Assembly: GCA_019973155.2 (NCBI GenBank)
Contig: BPQB01000003.1
Coordinates: 930,001-994,000, forward strand
DNA from: Phanerochaete sordida
Taxonomy: Eukaryota > Basidiomycota > Agaricomycetes > Polyporales > Phanerochaetaceae
DNA length: 64,000 nt
Direction of reading: 5' to 3'
The position numbers were made by a program, and so were the translations under genes. Numbering within the stretch: position 1 is the first letter of the stretch; every line of letters starts with the position of its first letter. This document shows positions 1 through 11,462 of the stretch, in pieces. Under the pieces are notes generated by a model. That model did no database searches. It saw only the letters and a program-made list of their open reading frames with translations, and was not told where the DNA came from.

Positions 1-321
1 CGCATGTCGCGATGGCTGCGCACGGCCTCACGGATTTCTGGGCACACGGGGGATGCTCGACAGTCGGAGATGGCCCTCGTTGGGCTGTGCGGGCAATGGG
101 GACGCGGCGGAGGTCGAAAGTGGAGTGGCTGGGTCCAGCGGCCGGGTACGTCATGCGCTCGGACACGGACCACAGTCGCTCATCTCTGATATATATTTCA
201 TGTCCCTCCCCAGACCCCGCCTTCGTCCTGGCCGACAATTTTTCCAGTCGCCGGGCGACAATACACCCTGCTCCTCCGTCCTGCCCGTCCGTCCACCCGT
301 CCTCGTCACCCATGTTCAGCT
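1..321. other. Upstream region of OGT, no gene seen
   Basis: No frame here carries a recognisable protein. The stretch holds a TATA-like run and a pyrimidine-rich leader just before the OGT start. An ATG at 312 lies 10 nt upstream of, and out of frame with, the chosen OGT start. Confidence 0.6.
189..197 (+). promoter_or_regulatory. TATA-like element of OGT
   Basis: An ATATATATT run sits about 125 nt upstream of the OGT start codon and is followed by a C/T-rich stretch, the usual look of a fungal core promoter. Its role is inferred from position only. Confidence 0.35.
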
Positions 322-3300
322 ATGGCCAATGGACACCATTCGTCCATCTCGACCCCTTCAGACTACGTCCACACCGCCCCCGACTCCGCCTCTGCAGTAT
401 CGCACTCGCCCCCCTTGCAGCACGCTGACGACCAGGTCCTGACCACCCAACCGCTCTCCTCCTCCGAGCTTCACTCTGCCTTACCGCTACCCACGGGTGC
501 GTGCGGCAGCTTCACATGCCCATGCACAACCCACACGCTGACTCGATGCCATAGATCTCGCGCCTGATAACGCACCGGCGCGAGGGCTGCTGGATGACAG
601 TGCTGTGCCCGTCCAAGCACCTCAGACGCGTACATTGCCTGCTCCAGCTCCCCCAAACCCGTTCGCCAGCTCGCTCAGTCGAGATGCACTCATGGCATAC
701 GCCTACCATCTGTATAGCAGTGCACAGCGGCCGAACCTCGGCCTCACAGCGATGCCTCTCGTCGCCACAGTCCCTACGCCTTCTACGCCGGAGCACGTGT
801 ACAAGCTACGACTGCTCCCGCTCCTCGCGACCCTCCGTTCGCTGCACCCCAGGGATCTTCCTATCCTGCTCCTCCTAGCGTGTACGCATCATTCACTCGG
901 CGACTACAGCTCGAGCCTAAGTGTCAGCCAGGAAATGTTACGTATCGACCCTGCATACGTGAGGTCCCCTCATTTCAAAATTCTGATGGGCACAACAATG
1001 ACGCACGTTCACCCAGGTCGAAGCGATGAATAATATTGGGACCACCATGCGAGCCCTCGGCCGAGACGATCAAGCCTACGAATGGTGGTGGAAAGCCATC
1101 CAGGAGCGGCCGACGTACTGGGATGCGGTTGTACGTCAAAAGACACGCGCGTGAACCTTGTCCTCACTTTGCCTCAGGACAACCTGCTGGGTCTGCTTTT
1201 TACGCTTGCACAGAGCACGCGCGACAAAAATCAAAGCTCGGTGCTATATGCGCGAGCTCTAGACGTCTGCGTCTATGTCCAGCGCAAGGTCATCGCAAGC
1301 GACGGCCGGCTGGCATTGCCGCTGTCTCCGAATGACCTGCCCAGGCTACAGAAGGTGCTTCTGACGAGCGCGACGATTCAGGGAATGACTTCACCAGGAT
1401 CTCAAGCCGTCGTCACCGCTCACTTTCAAGCTCTAGAGCTCGTGGTGTCGCCCCCCGCACTGTTCCTATCCGGCCAGGGCTATACCGTCCGCGAGCTGAT
1501 CCTAGCCAGTTTCGTCGCCATGTACATCCTCCAATCCTCCCAGGACAACCACCTTCCGCCTGAATTGGCGCAGAGCCTGAATTTGCCTGCTGATGCCAAG
1601 AATTCGACCCTCTTGACATCCGGCATAAACCTCTTCGACGCCGCTCGAACTTCAGGCGACAGAATACTCACAGCAATCTTGCGTCTTGGTACGAACGCGC
1701 TGCCGTTCCTGCTTCTGCTTCCCGAGCAAGTTGCTCGTCTCCCCGCCCTGTTGTTCCCGCGCTCGTCCGGTGTTCTTCCAGGTATCTGCACCGAATCGGA
1801 TGGGGACGATCGGTTGAAACCCCCGTCGGATACCACACTCCAGGAAGCGAACACAATGACTGGTACGATCCTGCTGGCCCTCGCCAAACGATATCAAGAT
1901 CTCTCGTCTAATGAAGTATCTGTCCCTGGCTTCAATGGCACATTGAACGTGAATCATTCGCTGTCCATCATGTTCTACTACCTCGCCTTGTCCCTGTCCC
2001 CCTCACCGTCCACCTACAACAACATGGGCATTGTGCTGTCGACGGTGTCTGCTGGCGTTCCGCGCATGGACCCGCAAGGTGAACTGTCGTTTCTCACCGG
2101 AACGCAGCTGGCGCGCATATACTATTCCACTGGGCTGCACATGGATCCGAACCATCCGCATCTCCTCACAAATCTTGGTTCGCTGTTCAAAGACCAGGGT
2201 AACCTCGAGGAGGCCATCCAGTAAGTGACGGGTGATTGAATTGATTATATGCAGGAGCTTACTCAGCTACCACACAGCTTGTACTCCAAAGCCATCGCGA
2301 TCAAGCCTGACTTCGACGTGGCATTGGCGAACATGGGCAACGCGATCAAAGACTTGGTATGTGCTCGATTCTTCTTCCATTTGCAACGGCTGGTCTGAAG
2401 ACACGATAGGGCCGCGGATGGGACGCGCTAGAGTACTACCGCCGGGCGGTCGAACTGAACCCTGACCTGCCGGAGGCCGTGTGTGGGCTCATGAACGCCA
2501 TGGCTTCGGTTTGCGACTGGCGCGGGCGCAGCTGCTTCACGGATGAATTCGGCGTGGACGAACAGGGCAACCTCCTCCCGCCCAACTCTCTCGAGCACCT
2601 CCCGCGCGACGGGCTCATGCACAAGATGATCGACATGTGCGAACGGCAGCTGCACCTCGCGTACAGCGAGAACGTGCACGCGATGAGCGCGACGCGCGGG
2701 CTCGGCGAGTGGCTGCGCGCCGTCGAGGCGTCCTTCGGCCGGCCGCTGCGCGCGGACGAGCGCGCGCTGTGGACGCTGATGATCAACCAGTTCTACCAGC
2801 CGCTCGACCGCGTGCAGCGGCACATCAACGAGGGCGGCTTCGTCATCCGCATCCTCACCTGGCTGCAGCCGCGCCTGCAGCGCCAGTGGTACGTGCGGAT
2901 GTTTGGCCAGGTGCTCCGGACCGACGAGGAGGTCGCGGTCGATGCGCTGGCCCACCGGAACGACTTCATGCGTCCCTCGCTGCCGCGCACGATGTCGCCG
3001 CCTGTCGTGCCGTCACTGTTGCCCTTCAATACGGCAAGTGCACTGCCGTTATCGTGGGACGTGCTCTTACCTGATTCTCTCAGTTTATCTACCCCCTGTC
3101 CGCCCGCACCATCCGGCTCATCTCGCACCGAAATGCGCTCCGCATCTCCTTCACCGCGCTCTCGCAGCCGTGGCTGCCGCCGCACGTGTACCCGCCGCCG
3201 CCACCGCCGCGCGACGGCGTGCTGAACATCGGCTACGTGACGAACGATGTCAAGTGCGTTCCTGCTCCGCGCTGCCGCATGCCCCCGCTGACGCCGCGCC

Positions 3301-5286
3301 GCGCCCACAGCAACCACCCGCTGTCGCACCTGATGCAGTCCGTGTTCGGCCTGCACGACCGCGCGCGCGTGCGCGTGTTCATGTACACGACGAGCGCGTG
3401 GGACGGCACGTCCTACCGCCCGCGCATCAGCGGCGCCGTCGAGGTCTTTGTCGACGCCGCGACGTGGTCGAGCGAGCAGATCGTGAAGCACATCACCGAC
3501 CACAAGATCCACGTCTGTGCGTCGCGCGCGTTTTCCTCTTGGTGTCGTGCGAGCGAGCGGCTGACCGGCGTGTGCAGTGATCAACCTCGGCGGGTACACC
3601 AAGGGCGCGCGCAACGACGTCTTCGCCGCGCGCCCGTGTCCCGTGCAGATCCAGCTCATCGGCTACGCCGGCACGCTCGGCGCGGGTACGTGGGCGTTCA
3701 GCCTTCAGCCTTCAGGCGTCGCGCGCATGTGAGCTGACGATGGCCGCGCCAGGCTGGTGCGACTACCTGGTGTGCGACCCGATCTCGGCGCCGAGGGACA
3801 TGTGTGCGCCCGAGGTCTGGCGGCGGAAGAGGACGGAGGGCGTGCTGCACAACGACCTCCTGCTGGACCTGGACGCCGACCCCGATCCCGAGGATCCGCA
3901 GGAAGGATGGGTGTAGTAAGTCTCCTATATGTCCGGGTTCTGGGTGGCAATCTGACGGTTGGCGCTGTCGAACAGCTCCGAAAAATTCATATACATGCCG
4001 GTGCGTGTCCGGGGTGTCTGTCGGACTGCTGCCCGGGGCTGACGGCGGCCGCAGCATACGTTCATGGTCACGGACCACAAGCAGTCGTTCAGGACGGACG
4101 AGGACCTGACGCCGGAGGAGCGCGCGCAGATCCCGGTCGACGTCCTCTGGCGGAACGAGGAGCTGCGCCGGCAAGAGATGAGACAGACGATCTTCCCGGA
4201 CCTTCCGATGTGAGTCACTGACTTCCGTTGTTGGCTGCCATTGATCCTATGTTCGCTCAGGACAGCGGTCATTTTTGCGAACTTCAACCAGGTGAGTACG
4301 CCGGGATGCTTGCATGGGCAAACGAGCTGAACTTCCGCCCAGCTGTATAAGGTGAGTTGACTTAGTTGCGGCGATAACGTGCTGGTGCGAGGATAGAACC
4401 GCATATTGTAGATCGATCCGGTAGGTCGTGCTTTAAGCCTCGAATTATCCGTGAGCTCAGACATGCATCGCAGGGCGTGTTTGCGGTGTGGCTGCGCATA
4501 CTCGCGAGGGTGCCGAACAGCATATTGTGGCTACTACGATTTCCTTCGCAAGGGGAGGAACACCTCATGCGACAGGCGCGGATGTGGGCGGGTGAGGAAG
4601 TGGCGTCCCGCGTGCGCTTCACGGACGTCGCCCGCAAAGACGTCCACGTCCATCGCGGCCGGGTCGCGGACTTGTTCTTGGATACTTTAGAGGTGGGTCG
4701 TGGTTCTCCCCAAGCTTACGGACAGGTAGCTGACAACTTGACAGTGCAATGCTCATACGATTGCTGGAGAGTGAGTGGAGCCGTGGAACCGGTGCACGTT
4801 TGCATTCGCTGATGAGCCTTCTGTTGTAGCATTATCTGGCCTGGCACGCCGCTCATTACCTTCCCAAAACATCGCCACAAGATGTGCTCCCGCGTAGCGG
4901 CGAGCATGGTCAACGCCACAGGATTCGGCGCCGAGATGATCGCCGACAGCATAGAGGATTACGAAGAACGCGCGGTGGCACTCGCGAACAGCATCTCGTA
5001 CATCCCTGTTACGGAGCCGAGCGGCACGACGGTCCTGCGGGGACAAGGCGAGCTCATTTGGCTGCGCCGCAACCTCTTCCTGAATCGCGACAGGATGCCC
5101 CTCTTCGACACCGCGCGGTGGACACGCAACATCGAGAAGGCGTACTGGGAGGCGTGGCGCCGGTGGGTGGCAGGCACGCAGTTCGAGCTGTCGGACGAGT
5201 GGGAGGCGTGCCAGGGCCCCGAGAAGGAGAGCGGGTGCATCTGGGTGCAGGACGACGAGCCCGTCGCGATCGTCCGCTACGATTGA
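322..5286 (+). CDS. OGT: O-GlcNAc transferase (TPR + GT41), 18 exons
   Basis: Predicted to transfer N-acetylglucosamine from UDP-GlcNAc to Ser/Thr of nucleocytoplasmic proteins. Exons: 322-496, 555-958, 1017-1130, 1178-2220, 2278-2356, 2410-3033, 3084-3253, 3311-3516, 3578-3685, 3753-3915, 3976-4000, 4055-4209, 4261-4291, 4343-4351, 4412-4420, 4474-4692, 4745-4770, 4830-5286; summed CDS 4017 nt, 1338 aa. The N-terminal half has TPR units (around 1020-1130 and 2000-2460); the C-terminal half is the GT41 catalytic region. NNHPLSHLMQ matches the segment holding human His498; FNQLYKIDP carries the Lys842 equivalent; ARKDVHVHRG carries the Lys898/His901 equivalents. Intron 3034-3083 starts with GC. 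Exons 11, 13, 14, 15 and 17 are 9-31 nt long. The start is the only ATG in phase with exon 2, but an out-of-frame ATG lies 10 nt upstream. Confidence 0.9.
3034..3083 (+). other. GC-AG intron in OGT
   Basis: The donor reads GCAAGT and the acceptor is a normal CAG. Joining 3033 to 3084 keeps phase 0 and gives LPFNT-FIYPLSAR, the family-conserved reading. The nearby GT at 3038 would shift the frame. Confidence 0.7.
4343..4351 (+). other. 9-nt microexon encoding L-Y-K in OGT
   Basis: Flanked by CCCAG on the left and GTGAGT on the right, phase 0 on both sides, between introns of 51 and 60 nt. It supplies LYK of the FNQLYKIDP motif, including the lysine equivalent to human OGT Lys842, which contacts the UDP moiety. 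Confidence 0.8.
4412..4420 (+). other. 9-nt microexon encoding I-D-P in OGT
   Basis: Flanked by TTGTAG and GTAGGT, phase 0 on both sides. It continues the FNQLYKIDP motif directly from the previous 9-nt exon and joins to GVFAVW in the next exon. Confidence 0.8.
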
Positions 5287-5447
5287 TTTTTCGTGTTTCG
5301 CGCTGTTTCATGCTGTTTACTACTGTCGTCGCTCTCGTCGCTCGCCGCTGCCGGGCATCTGCTGTTGGTATCTGCACGCATATAGATTATCTATTACACT
5401 GGTGGTCGCATTGTTAAAGGCACAGCACGGGCGGGGCACACGTTAGG

Positions 5448-6200
5448 TTACACGGATTGGTAGGCTCCGGGCGCGGACTGCTGCTGGTGGTTCGCCGGGG
5501 GAGGTGCGGCTGCGCGCGGCGTCGGCGTCGGCTCGGGGTCGTCGACGGACTGGTAGCCGCCGCTGCCGCCGCCAGACGTGAAGCCCCCGGGCATAGACCA
5601 GACTGCGCAGCGAATCGTCAGCAACGGTCGCGCTGCGGACAGGGGAACGGGGCCGCTTACCCGTCGCGCCGGCGAGGTCGTTGGCGCGGATGCCCAGGCC
5701 GCCGAACTGTGCGCCACGTTGGCGCAGGGAGGTCGCGAAGGCGAGGGCCGTGGGGACCTGTGCGGGAGCGGGGGGTCAGGGCGGGCGGCAGCGCAGGGTG
5801 CGCTGGCGCGACGCACCTTGAGAATGAGGATCAGGATCGTCAGCAGGCGCATGAACCAGTTCTGCTCGTTGCGCGCGAGCCAGACGATGTCGTAGATGCC
5901 CGAGGCGGTGAGGAGGGCGGTGAACTGCGTGGGCGCGGTGAGCACAGCGTGGATGTGGGGCAGAAAGCGACACGCACGAGCTGCAGCGACTGGATGGCCT
6001 CTGAGCTCTCCTGCGCGATGTGGCCGAAGAGAAAGATGGGCAGGTTGTACGAGGGCGCGGCGAACGCGCTGGTTGCAAAGGAGAGGCACTGTGTACGGGC
6101 GAGGGTGAGCACACGCGTCCCACGTCGCCTGAGTAGGAGAGCGCACCGTGCCGACGAGGACAAGCTTAGCAGGGTCGAGAGCCTGTATGAAGTCCGCCAT
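5448..6200 (-). CDS. AGTRAP-like small four-helix membrane protein
   Basis: Exons on the minus strand: 6200-6147, 6088-5978, 5924-5817, 5757-5661, 5602-5448; 174 aa. Four hydrophobic segments are visible: LVLVGT into LSFATSAF, NLPIFLFGHIA, SGIYDIVWLAR with LLTILILILK, and the PTALAFATSL region. The tail is polar and rich in Gly/Pro, with a YQSVDDPEP segment resembling the YQTID motif near the end of animal angiotensin II type-1 receptor-associated protein. Length, topology and tail order fit that family (human about 159 aa), so a small endomembrane protein of AGTRAP type is inferred. No catalytic motif is seen. It is divergent from DPH7 with 160 nt between the starts. Confidence 0.65.
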   Translation of the reverse strand: MADFIQALDPAKLVLVGTVRSPTQATWDACAHPRPYTVPLLCNQRVRRALVQPAHLSLRPHRAGELRGHPVAAARACRFLPHIHAVLTAPTQFTALLTASGIYDIVWLARNEQNWFMRLLTILILILKVRRASAPCAAARPDPPLPHRSPRPSPSRPPCANVAHSSAAWASAPTTSPARRVSGPVPLSAARPLLTIRCAVWSMPGGFTSGGGSGGYQSVDDPEPTPTPRAAAPPPANHQQQSAPGAYQSV

Positions 6201-6360
6201 GGTTGTTGGTTGAGGGTAAGATGCGCAGCGAGCAGCGGATGCAGGGAGTTGGCGAGGGGGTGGTTGGAATGCAGCTGCGCGGTGATGATGTCGATGACCG
6301 CGCCCAAGGAACGATCGCGGGGAACGGCGCTTGTGCTCTGTCTCGTCTCGCTTGCCCGCC

Positions 6361-7820
6361 ATGTCCGTCCCGCCCAGCGTCACCTTCGACACCCTCTGGC
6401 CCGCAGATTCGACCGAGTTCTGTCCACACCCAGACGCAGCGAACCTCTTTGTGTGCGGGACGTACAAGCTCGAGCAAAATGAGACCGATGCACCCGCAGA
6501 CGAGGCCGAGGGTGCTCCGCGCAAACCTCAGGTCCGGCGGGGGAAATGCATGCTCTTTGCTGTGGACGAGAAAAATGACCTGTACGAGCCTTCTGAAACT
6601 TCAAGGCTGTTTGAGCTAAACAGCAGTTAGTTCAGCTCAGAAATAGACCATGTGTCGCTGCCTGCGGTGCTCGATATGAAGTGGTATGCTTCCAGTAAAT
6701 TGTTGTCAAATGCATCGTCGAGTAATCACCCGAAGGTGTCATCGAACGTTGGATGTACCGCCTTTACTGGGTATAGCCGATTCCGAAGGCGGTCTGTCCC
6801 TCTGTGAATTGGACATAGAACAGGTGAATTCGCAGAAGCTCTAGTCCTGTTCATGCTAATGAGTCGCGCTAGAAAACTCTGCAAAGCCTTGAGCGCGTCG
6901 AATGTGCAACGTCAGACGTTCTCTGCCTCTCGCTCGACTGGTCCAACAGGAGGGATCCTACAAGGTGCATCTCGTACGCGCTTGTCTCATAGCTTTTCCT
7001 CATACTTGCTTTAGCACGCTAGGAAACGTCGTCGTCTCATTATCCAACGGCTCTCTGGCCTTGCTCAAGCCTACCGATAATGCACGTCTGTCAGTGACAG
7101 AGACATGGCATGCGCACGACCATGAACCGTGGATAGCAGCCTGGAACTACTGGGATACAAACGTCATTTACTCAGGTAAATTGTGCTGTTTGTATATGCA
7201 CACTTGCGGCCCCTGACACGGCTGAGAAGGCGGTGATGATCTTACAATGAAGGGCTGGGACATTCGCCAGGGCTTCGGGGCATCAACCTTCGCAAATAGG
7301 CGGTACGTTCGTCCACACAGGGTCCGGGCGTCCCTACTCATTTCAGCGTAGCTTCGACGCCGGCGTGACCACCATCCAGAGTCACCCTCATGTAGAACGC
7401 CTTATAGCAGTCGGCAGGTGCGCTTACTGCACATGCATCCTCTGTCCGGCTCTGACCCCACTTTATCACAGCTACAACGACACCGTCCGGCTCTTCGACA
7501 CGCGCAAGCCGCTCGTGCCGCTTGCAGAGACAAACGTCGGCGGTGGCGCATGGCGCGTCAAGTGGCACCCTTCGCCCACGCGCAAGGACGACCTGCTGGT
7601 CGCGTGCATGCACGACGGCTGCAAGGTCGTGCGCTTCGCGCTCGGCGGCGGCGGCGCCGAGTTCCACAGCGCGGCCAGCGAGGGCGCCGTCGTGCATCGC
7701 TTCGATGAGCACGCGTCCATGGCGTACGGCGCGGACTGGTGCTACGCACCTGTCACGGGCGATAGCCTCGTCGCGAGCTGCTCGTTCTACGACCACAAGC
7801 TGTGTCTGTGGCAGGGCTAG
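6361..7820 (+). CDS. DPH7: Diphthine methylesterase (WD40), DPH7
   Basis: Removes the methyl group from diphthine methyl ester on elongation factor 2 in diphthamide synthesis; cytosolic. Exons: 6361-6581, 6636-6683, 6736-6823, 6873-6964, 7015-7175, 7230-7302, 7352-7417, 7472-7820; 365 aa. The N-terminus FCPHPDAANLFVCGTYKLE, the LPAVLDMKW block, LGIADSEGGLSLCE and the GGDDLTMKGWDIR blade are typical of DPH7, and the last blades end in KLCLWQG. A TAG at 6628-6630 looks like a stop if the first intron is read through; removing 6582-6635 (54 nt) restores DLSEIDH. The stop lies 37 nt from the convergent TMEM135-like gene, so the 3' ends are nearly touching. Confidence 0.88.
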
Positions 7821-7857
7821 GGATATATATGGTCCGAAAATGTATGGTATACGGGAG

Positions 7858-9695
7858 CTAAATGGTGTATGGCGCGCGCGGCGACGGCGGGTCGCTTGTG
7901 TCCTGCCTTTTCTTCTCCCAAAACCCGGCGTTGGGGCCGTTCATCACGAACGCGAGTGCCCAGCGCGAGAGTCCGCGCAGCGAGGACGTGTCGTGCACGG
8001 ATTTTGTGAGCAGCGTCGCCAATGACACGACGAACACAATCCTGGTACAACCAGACATCAGCAAGGGATACCGTAGCCAACAACATTTCGTACCTCTCCA
8101 GCAATTGCACCCTGCGTCCCGAGCGCACGAACGCCTCCGGCAGGCACGCGCGGATGGCGCGCGGGAGGACGTAGAGCGCCATCTCGCCGCGGCGGCGCCC
8201 CTGCTCGATCCAGATGCTGCCGCCGCACACGAGCGTGCCGGCGAACGTGCAGCCGAGGGGGCCGTCCCAGAAGTCGTGCGACACGCCGGGCAGCAGGCGC
8301 GCGAGCAGGAGCGTGCGCGTGAGGCAGACCGCGCCCCAGATCGAGGCGACGAAGCTCGAGAGGAAGGCCGCGCTGCGCGTCACGGAGAGCAGCGTGCGGA
8401 CGAGGTGGTCCGCGCGTGCGAGCTTGTGTGGGCGCGTCAGCAGGATCGGGAGCACGTGCACCTGCGCAGAAACGCGGTGAGACGGGCGTGGTCATGGCGG
8501 AAAACGGGAGACGTACTGGCAGGTAGATGAGCATCGCCTCAGCGAAGGCCTTGACACCACGCAGTGCGGCATTGGCGGTGCAGCTTCCGCCACCAATGCC
8601 GCCGTGCACGAGCTCGCAGGGTATGCCACCACGGCCAGCCCTGTTTGTCACTCCAAGCGTCTTCCAGGACGCGTTCGCGCGCGGGCCACCGTACGCCGGT
8701 AGACGCGTGACGTCGCCCCAGGATGCGGGGTAACCGAGGTCGTGGGAGAACGACGAGAGTAGGTCCGTCGGGACCGCGACCTTGCGCGTATACGACCATT
8801 TGCCCTCGCGTATGGCGCGCAGAGCCTGCAGGATGCGCGGGTCGATGTTCGCGAGGGTCATGATCCATCTGTTGTAGGACCGCGGAAGCCTGCGACGCAG
8901 TCGTCAGCGGTGATAGATACCACGGCGGAAACGCATCTGACCTCTGGGGCTCGTAGAAAAAGCACCACATGATCCTGGACGTGCGCCACATCAGCATGGC
9001 AGCACAATCACGGGGCGGTCGAGGGCGTACCTTGCGCTCGAGGCCCAGAAGACCATCGCGTCTATACGCGCGGAGAGTGTCCGCCTGCGGCCTTCGGCCT
9101 TCTTGAGCTCTTCGGTGGAGGAGACATCCTGTACTTTGGGCTGCGGGAGGAGCGTCGCGCGAACCGCAGCGTCTAGCGCTCTCACCAGGACGAGCAGCGT
9201 CAGGTCCAAAGTCGGAGAGGGGCGCTGCGCTGGGGCTACTGCGTGGAGTTTGCGTGTCGAAACGACAGAGGTTCGGGAGCGCGGAGACTGGAGCAGGACG
9301 ATGGCGATGTACGCGGAGAGCGCGTTGGCATAGAACGTCTTCTGGACGTCCTTGACGCGTGACAAAAGCCTGCGTACGCTCTGTGGCAGGAACTCTGGCC
9401 GCTCCTGCTCCAGGTAGGTCACGAGCGACTTGAGGGTGGCTCCGCCTGCGACGGCGACCGTGATAGCGGACGCGAACCGGGTGACGCCTAGCTCGCGCCG
9501 GATGGCGCGTAGGAGCCCAGCGATGCCTCTACGTCGTGGATTCGCGAGGAAGGTGGCGAACACTGGACCTAACGAGAGCGAGAGAGCCAAGGAGTATGTC
9601 CTGAGCGCAATCTGCAGTGGATGGTCATCTGGAAAGCTGTGCAGGTACTCTGCAGCGGAGTGGGACCATTCCTGCAGCTGGTTTTGGCTGGGCAT
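7858..9695 (-). CDS. TMEM135: TMEM135-like multi-pass membrane protein
   Basis: Exons: 9695-9031, 8974-8942, 8889-8517, 8461-8094, 8041-7858; 540 aa. The protein has several hydrophobic stretches (TYSLALSLSLGPVFATFLA, ALSAYIAIVLL, SSFVASIWGAVCL, FAGTLVCGGSIWIE, VVSLATLLT). A CELVHGGIGGGSC block followed by IYLPVHVLP corresponds to the cysteine-containing region and the VHxLP signature of the TMEM135 family, which is linked to peroxisomes and mitochondria in animals. The fungal role is not established, so only membership is claimed. The ATG at 9695 opens the long first exon; an additional upstream exon cannot be excluded. Confidence 0.78.
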
Positions 9696-9917
9696 GTGCT
9701 GGGCGTGCCAGTGTCTTGTCCAGGACGTGGTGGGTAGAGGGTGCCCTCCGTCGACGAGCCTTGCGAGCTGGTTGCGAGTGGGCCGGACGCGATGGCGAGC
9801 GCACCGCGGTCTGCCCAGCGTGCATCACGAACTCCGAAATCACATGCATGAACGTTCGTTAATCGACAGCCCGGATATGGTATCTGTAGTATTCCCATCC
9901 TAGTCCAGTGTCCGAAT

Positions 9918-11387
9918 TCATGAGGGCGCCCCGTCGACCACCAGGTTCTGCAAGCTCTGGCAGGAGCTCCAAAAGTCAAGCATAGACATCGTCGATACCC
10001 CTCCAAGCCCGCCACTAATGTCCGCAAGCAGCCCGGCTCTTGTGATCAGCTCAATGAACTGCGCGCGCGAGTCTGGGTAGACAAACAGCTGCAAAATGTC
10101 TTGACCCTGCAAAGCGAGCGATAGTAAGTACGTAGCCCGCCATAGCACATCACGACTCACGTGTACTTGCAAGACCTGGGCGACATGGTCTCGTGCAGCT
10201 GGGTCCAGAACAACGCCGGTGTCCCCTGCGAGCTTCTCGTCGACAGTGGCCCTACCCTCGCGGTCGTACTGTGACGCGAGTGGCGTGTCATCTTCTGTCC
10301 ACTGCTTGCGCGGTACAGGCAGCTCGTGCACAGCTTCTGGCTCGGGAGGCGCCAGCTCATGCAACCACCTCTGCCAGAGCTCTAGCTTCCGACCGTCCCT
10401 ATCAAGCTTCTTCATCGCGCGCCGGCAGCGCTCCCAATCCCCCAGGACGTCCCCTTTCCAAACCACATCCTCGTTCCAGGACTTCTCATCCTCAGATTCA
10501 GAGTCAGCGGTCACCATGACTGACGGCGGGCGCGTCGCGCCTGTGTCAGGGCGCGGCAGGATGCCCTCGAGGAGTCCGCTAGCCGCCTCGCTGAAGGTGT
10601 CTCCGGTGGTCCTCTTGTTGATGGCAGGGCGCACCATCAGCCGGACCCAACGTCGTCGCCGAACCCAGCCTCCCGCGCTCATGAAGCCGGTCTGGGCTCG
10701 CCAGTTGTGCGTACGGAAGGACCAATTGTACTCGAAGCCGTCGTATTGAGTCTGGCCGTCGCCGCGCATGTCGACCATCCACGCCCGCGAGACCCAGCGC
10801 CAGGCGCCGTCGGGCAGTGGATAGGTGGACAGAGAGAGAGCTGGTGATTTGCCGCGGACTATCTTGGAGGTGGAGGGTAGGGTGAAAGCCGGTGGGTCGA
10901 TGGGTAGCAAGGACAAGCGCGAATAATATGCAGTTGAGAAGACAGTAGCACTGTACACGTCTTGTTAGAGCTCTCTTGTACGCTTAATACCTGAAGTCAC
11001 GTACCCTCGCTGATTCTCGTACAGCACTGCCCATCTGTATACATCCTTGTCGTAGTTCTCCATAAGCTCATCCGCGTAGACAATGTTGCCTCCGACTTTG
11101 ATGAAGGGCATATCTTCCGCGTCAGGACTCGACGAGAGCTCAGGCTCCCATCGTTCCTCAGGTGTAGATACTGGCTCCGTGTGGCGTGCATCCTGCGAGT
11201 CGTCGGAGCCGCGCGAGCGCGAGCTGCTCGCCGGGAGGTGGAAGAGCGACCGCTTCTTGTGCACGCGAATCTGCGCGAGCTCAGCGGCGCTGAGGCTTTC
11301 CGGCTGAACGTGCGAGGGCGGGGGCACGGCGTCGGCGTCGGCGGACGCGCCTGGCTGGCTCTGCTCGTCGCGGGCGTCGTCTGTCAT
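9918..11387 (-). CDS. Dysferlin-domain protein (Spo73/Mug65/peroxin-like)
   Basis: Exons: 11387-11005, 10950-10161, 10106-9918; 453 aa. The N-terminal 95 residues are acidic, Ser-rich and probably disordered. FSTAYYSRLSLLPIDPP, DGAWRWVSRAWMVDM, YDGFEYNWSF and VRRRRWVRLM follow in the order of the DysF-N and DysF-C halves of the dysferlin domain, as found in fungal Pex23/Pex30-type peroxins and the sporulation proteins Spo73 and Mug65. No convincing transmembrane helix is visible, which favours the Spo73/Mug65 type over the integral peroxins. The 108-nt gap to HSCB is a shared divergent promoter. Confidence 0.78.
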
Positions 11388-11454
11388 GATGCATTGGCAA
11401 GGGGTGCGCGCCCCTAGCGTAGGGTTCGCCGCGTCTGCACGCCTGGGAGTGATG

Positions 11455-11462
11455 TGACGTCA
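11455..11462. promoter_or_regulatory. CRE/ATF palindrome TGACGTCA
   Basis: A perfect TGACGTCA, extended to GTGACGTCAC at 11454-11463, lies in the 108-nt divergent promoter between the dysferlin-domain gene (68 nt upstream of its ATG) and HSCB (34 nt upstream of its ATG). The sequence is the consensus for CREB/ATF-type bZIP factors such as fungal Atf1. Binding is inferred from the motif only. Confidence 0.5.

Noticed and set aside
2428..3659. Long minus-strand frames opposite OGT
   Set aside because: Mirror frames of high-GC codons over conserved OGT exons; compositionally His/Arg/Val-rich with no family similarity.
6628..6630. In-frame TAG that seems to truncate DPH7
   Set aside because: Removing 6582-6635 (GTACGA...TTCAG, 54 nt) keeps the frame and gives the family-like DLSEIDH...LPAVLDMKW.
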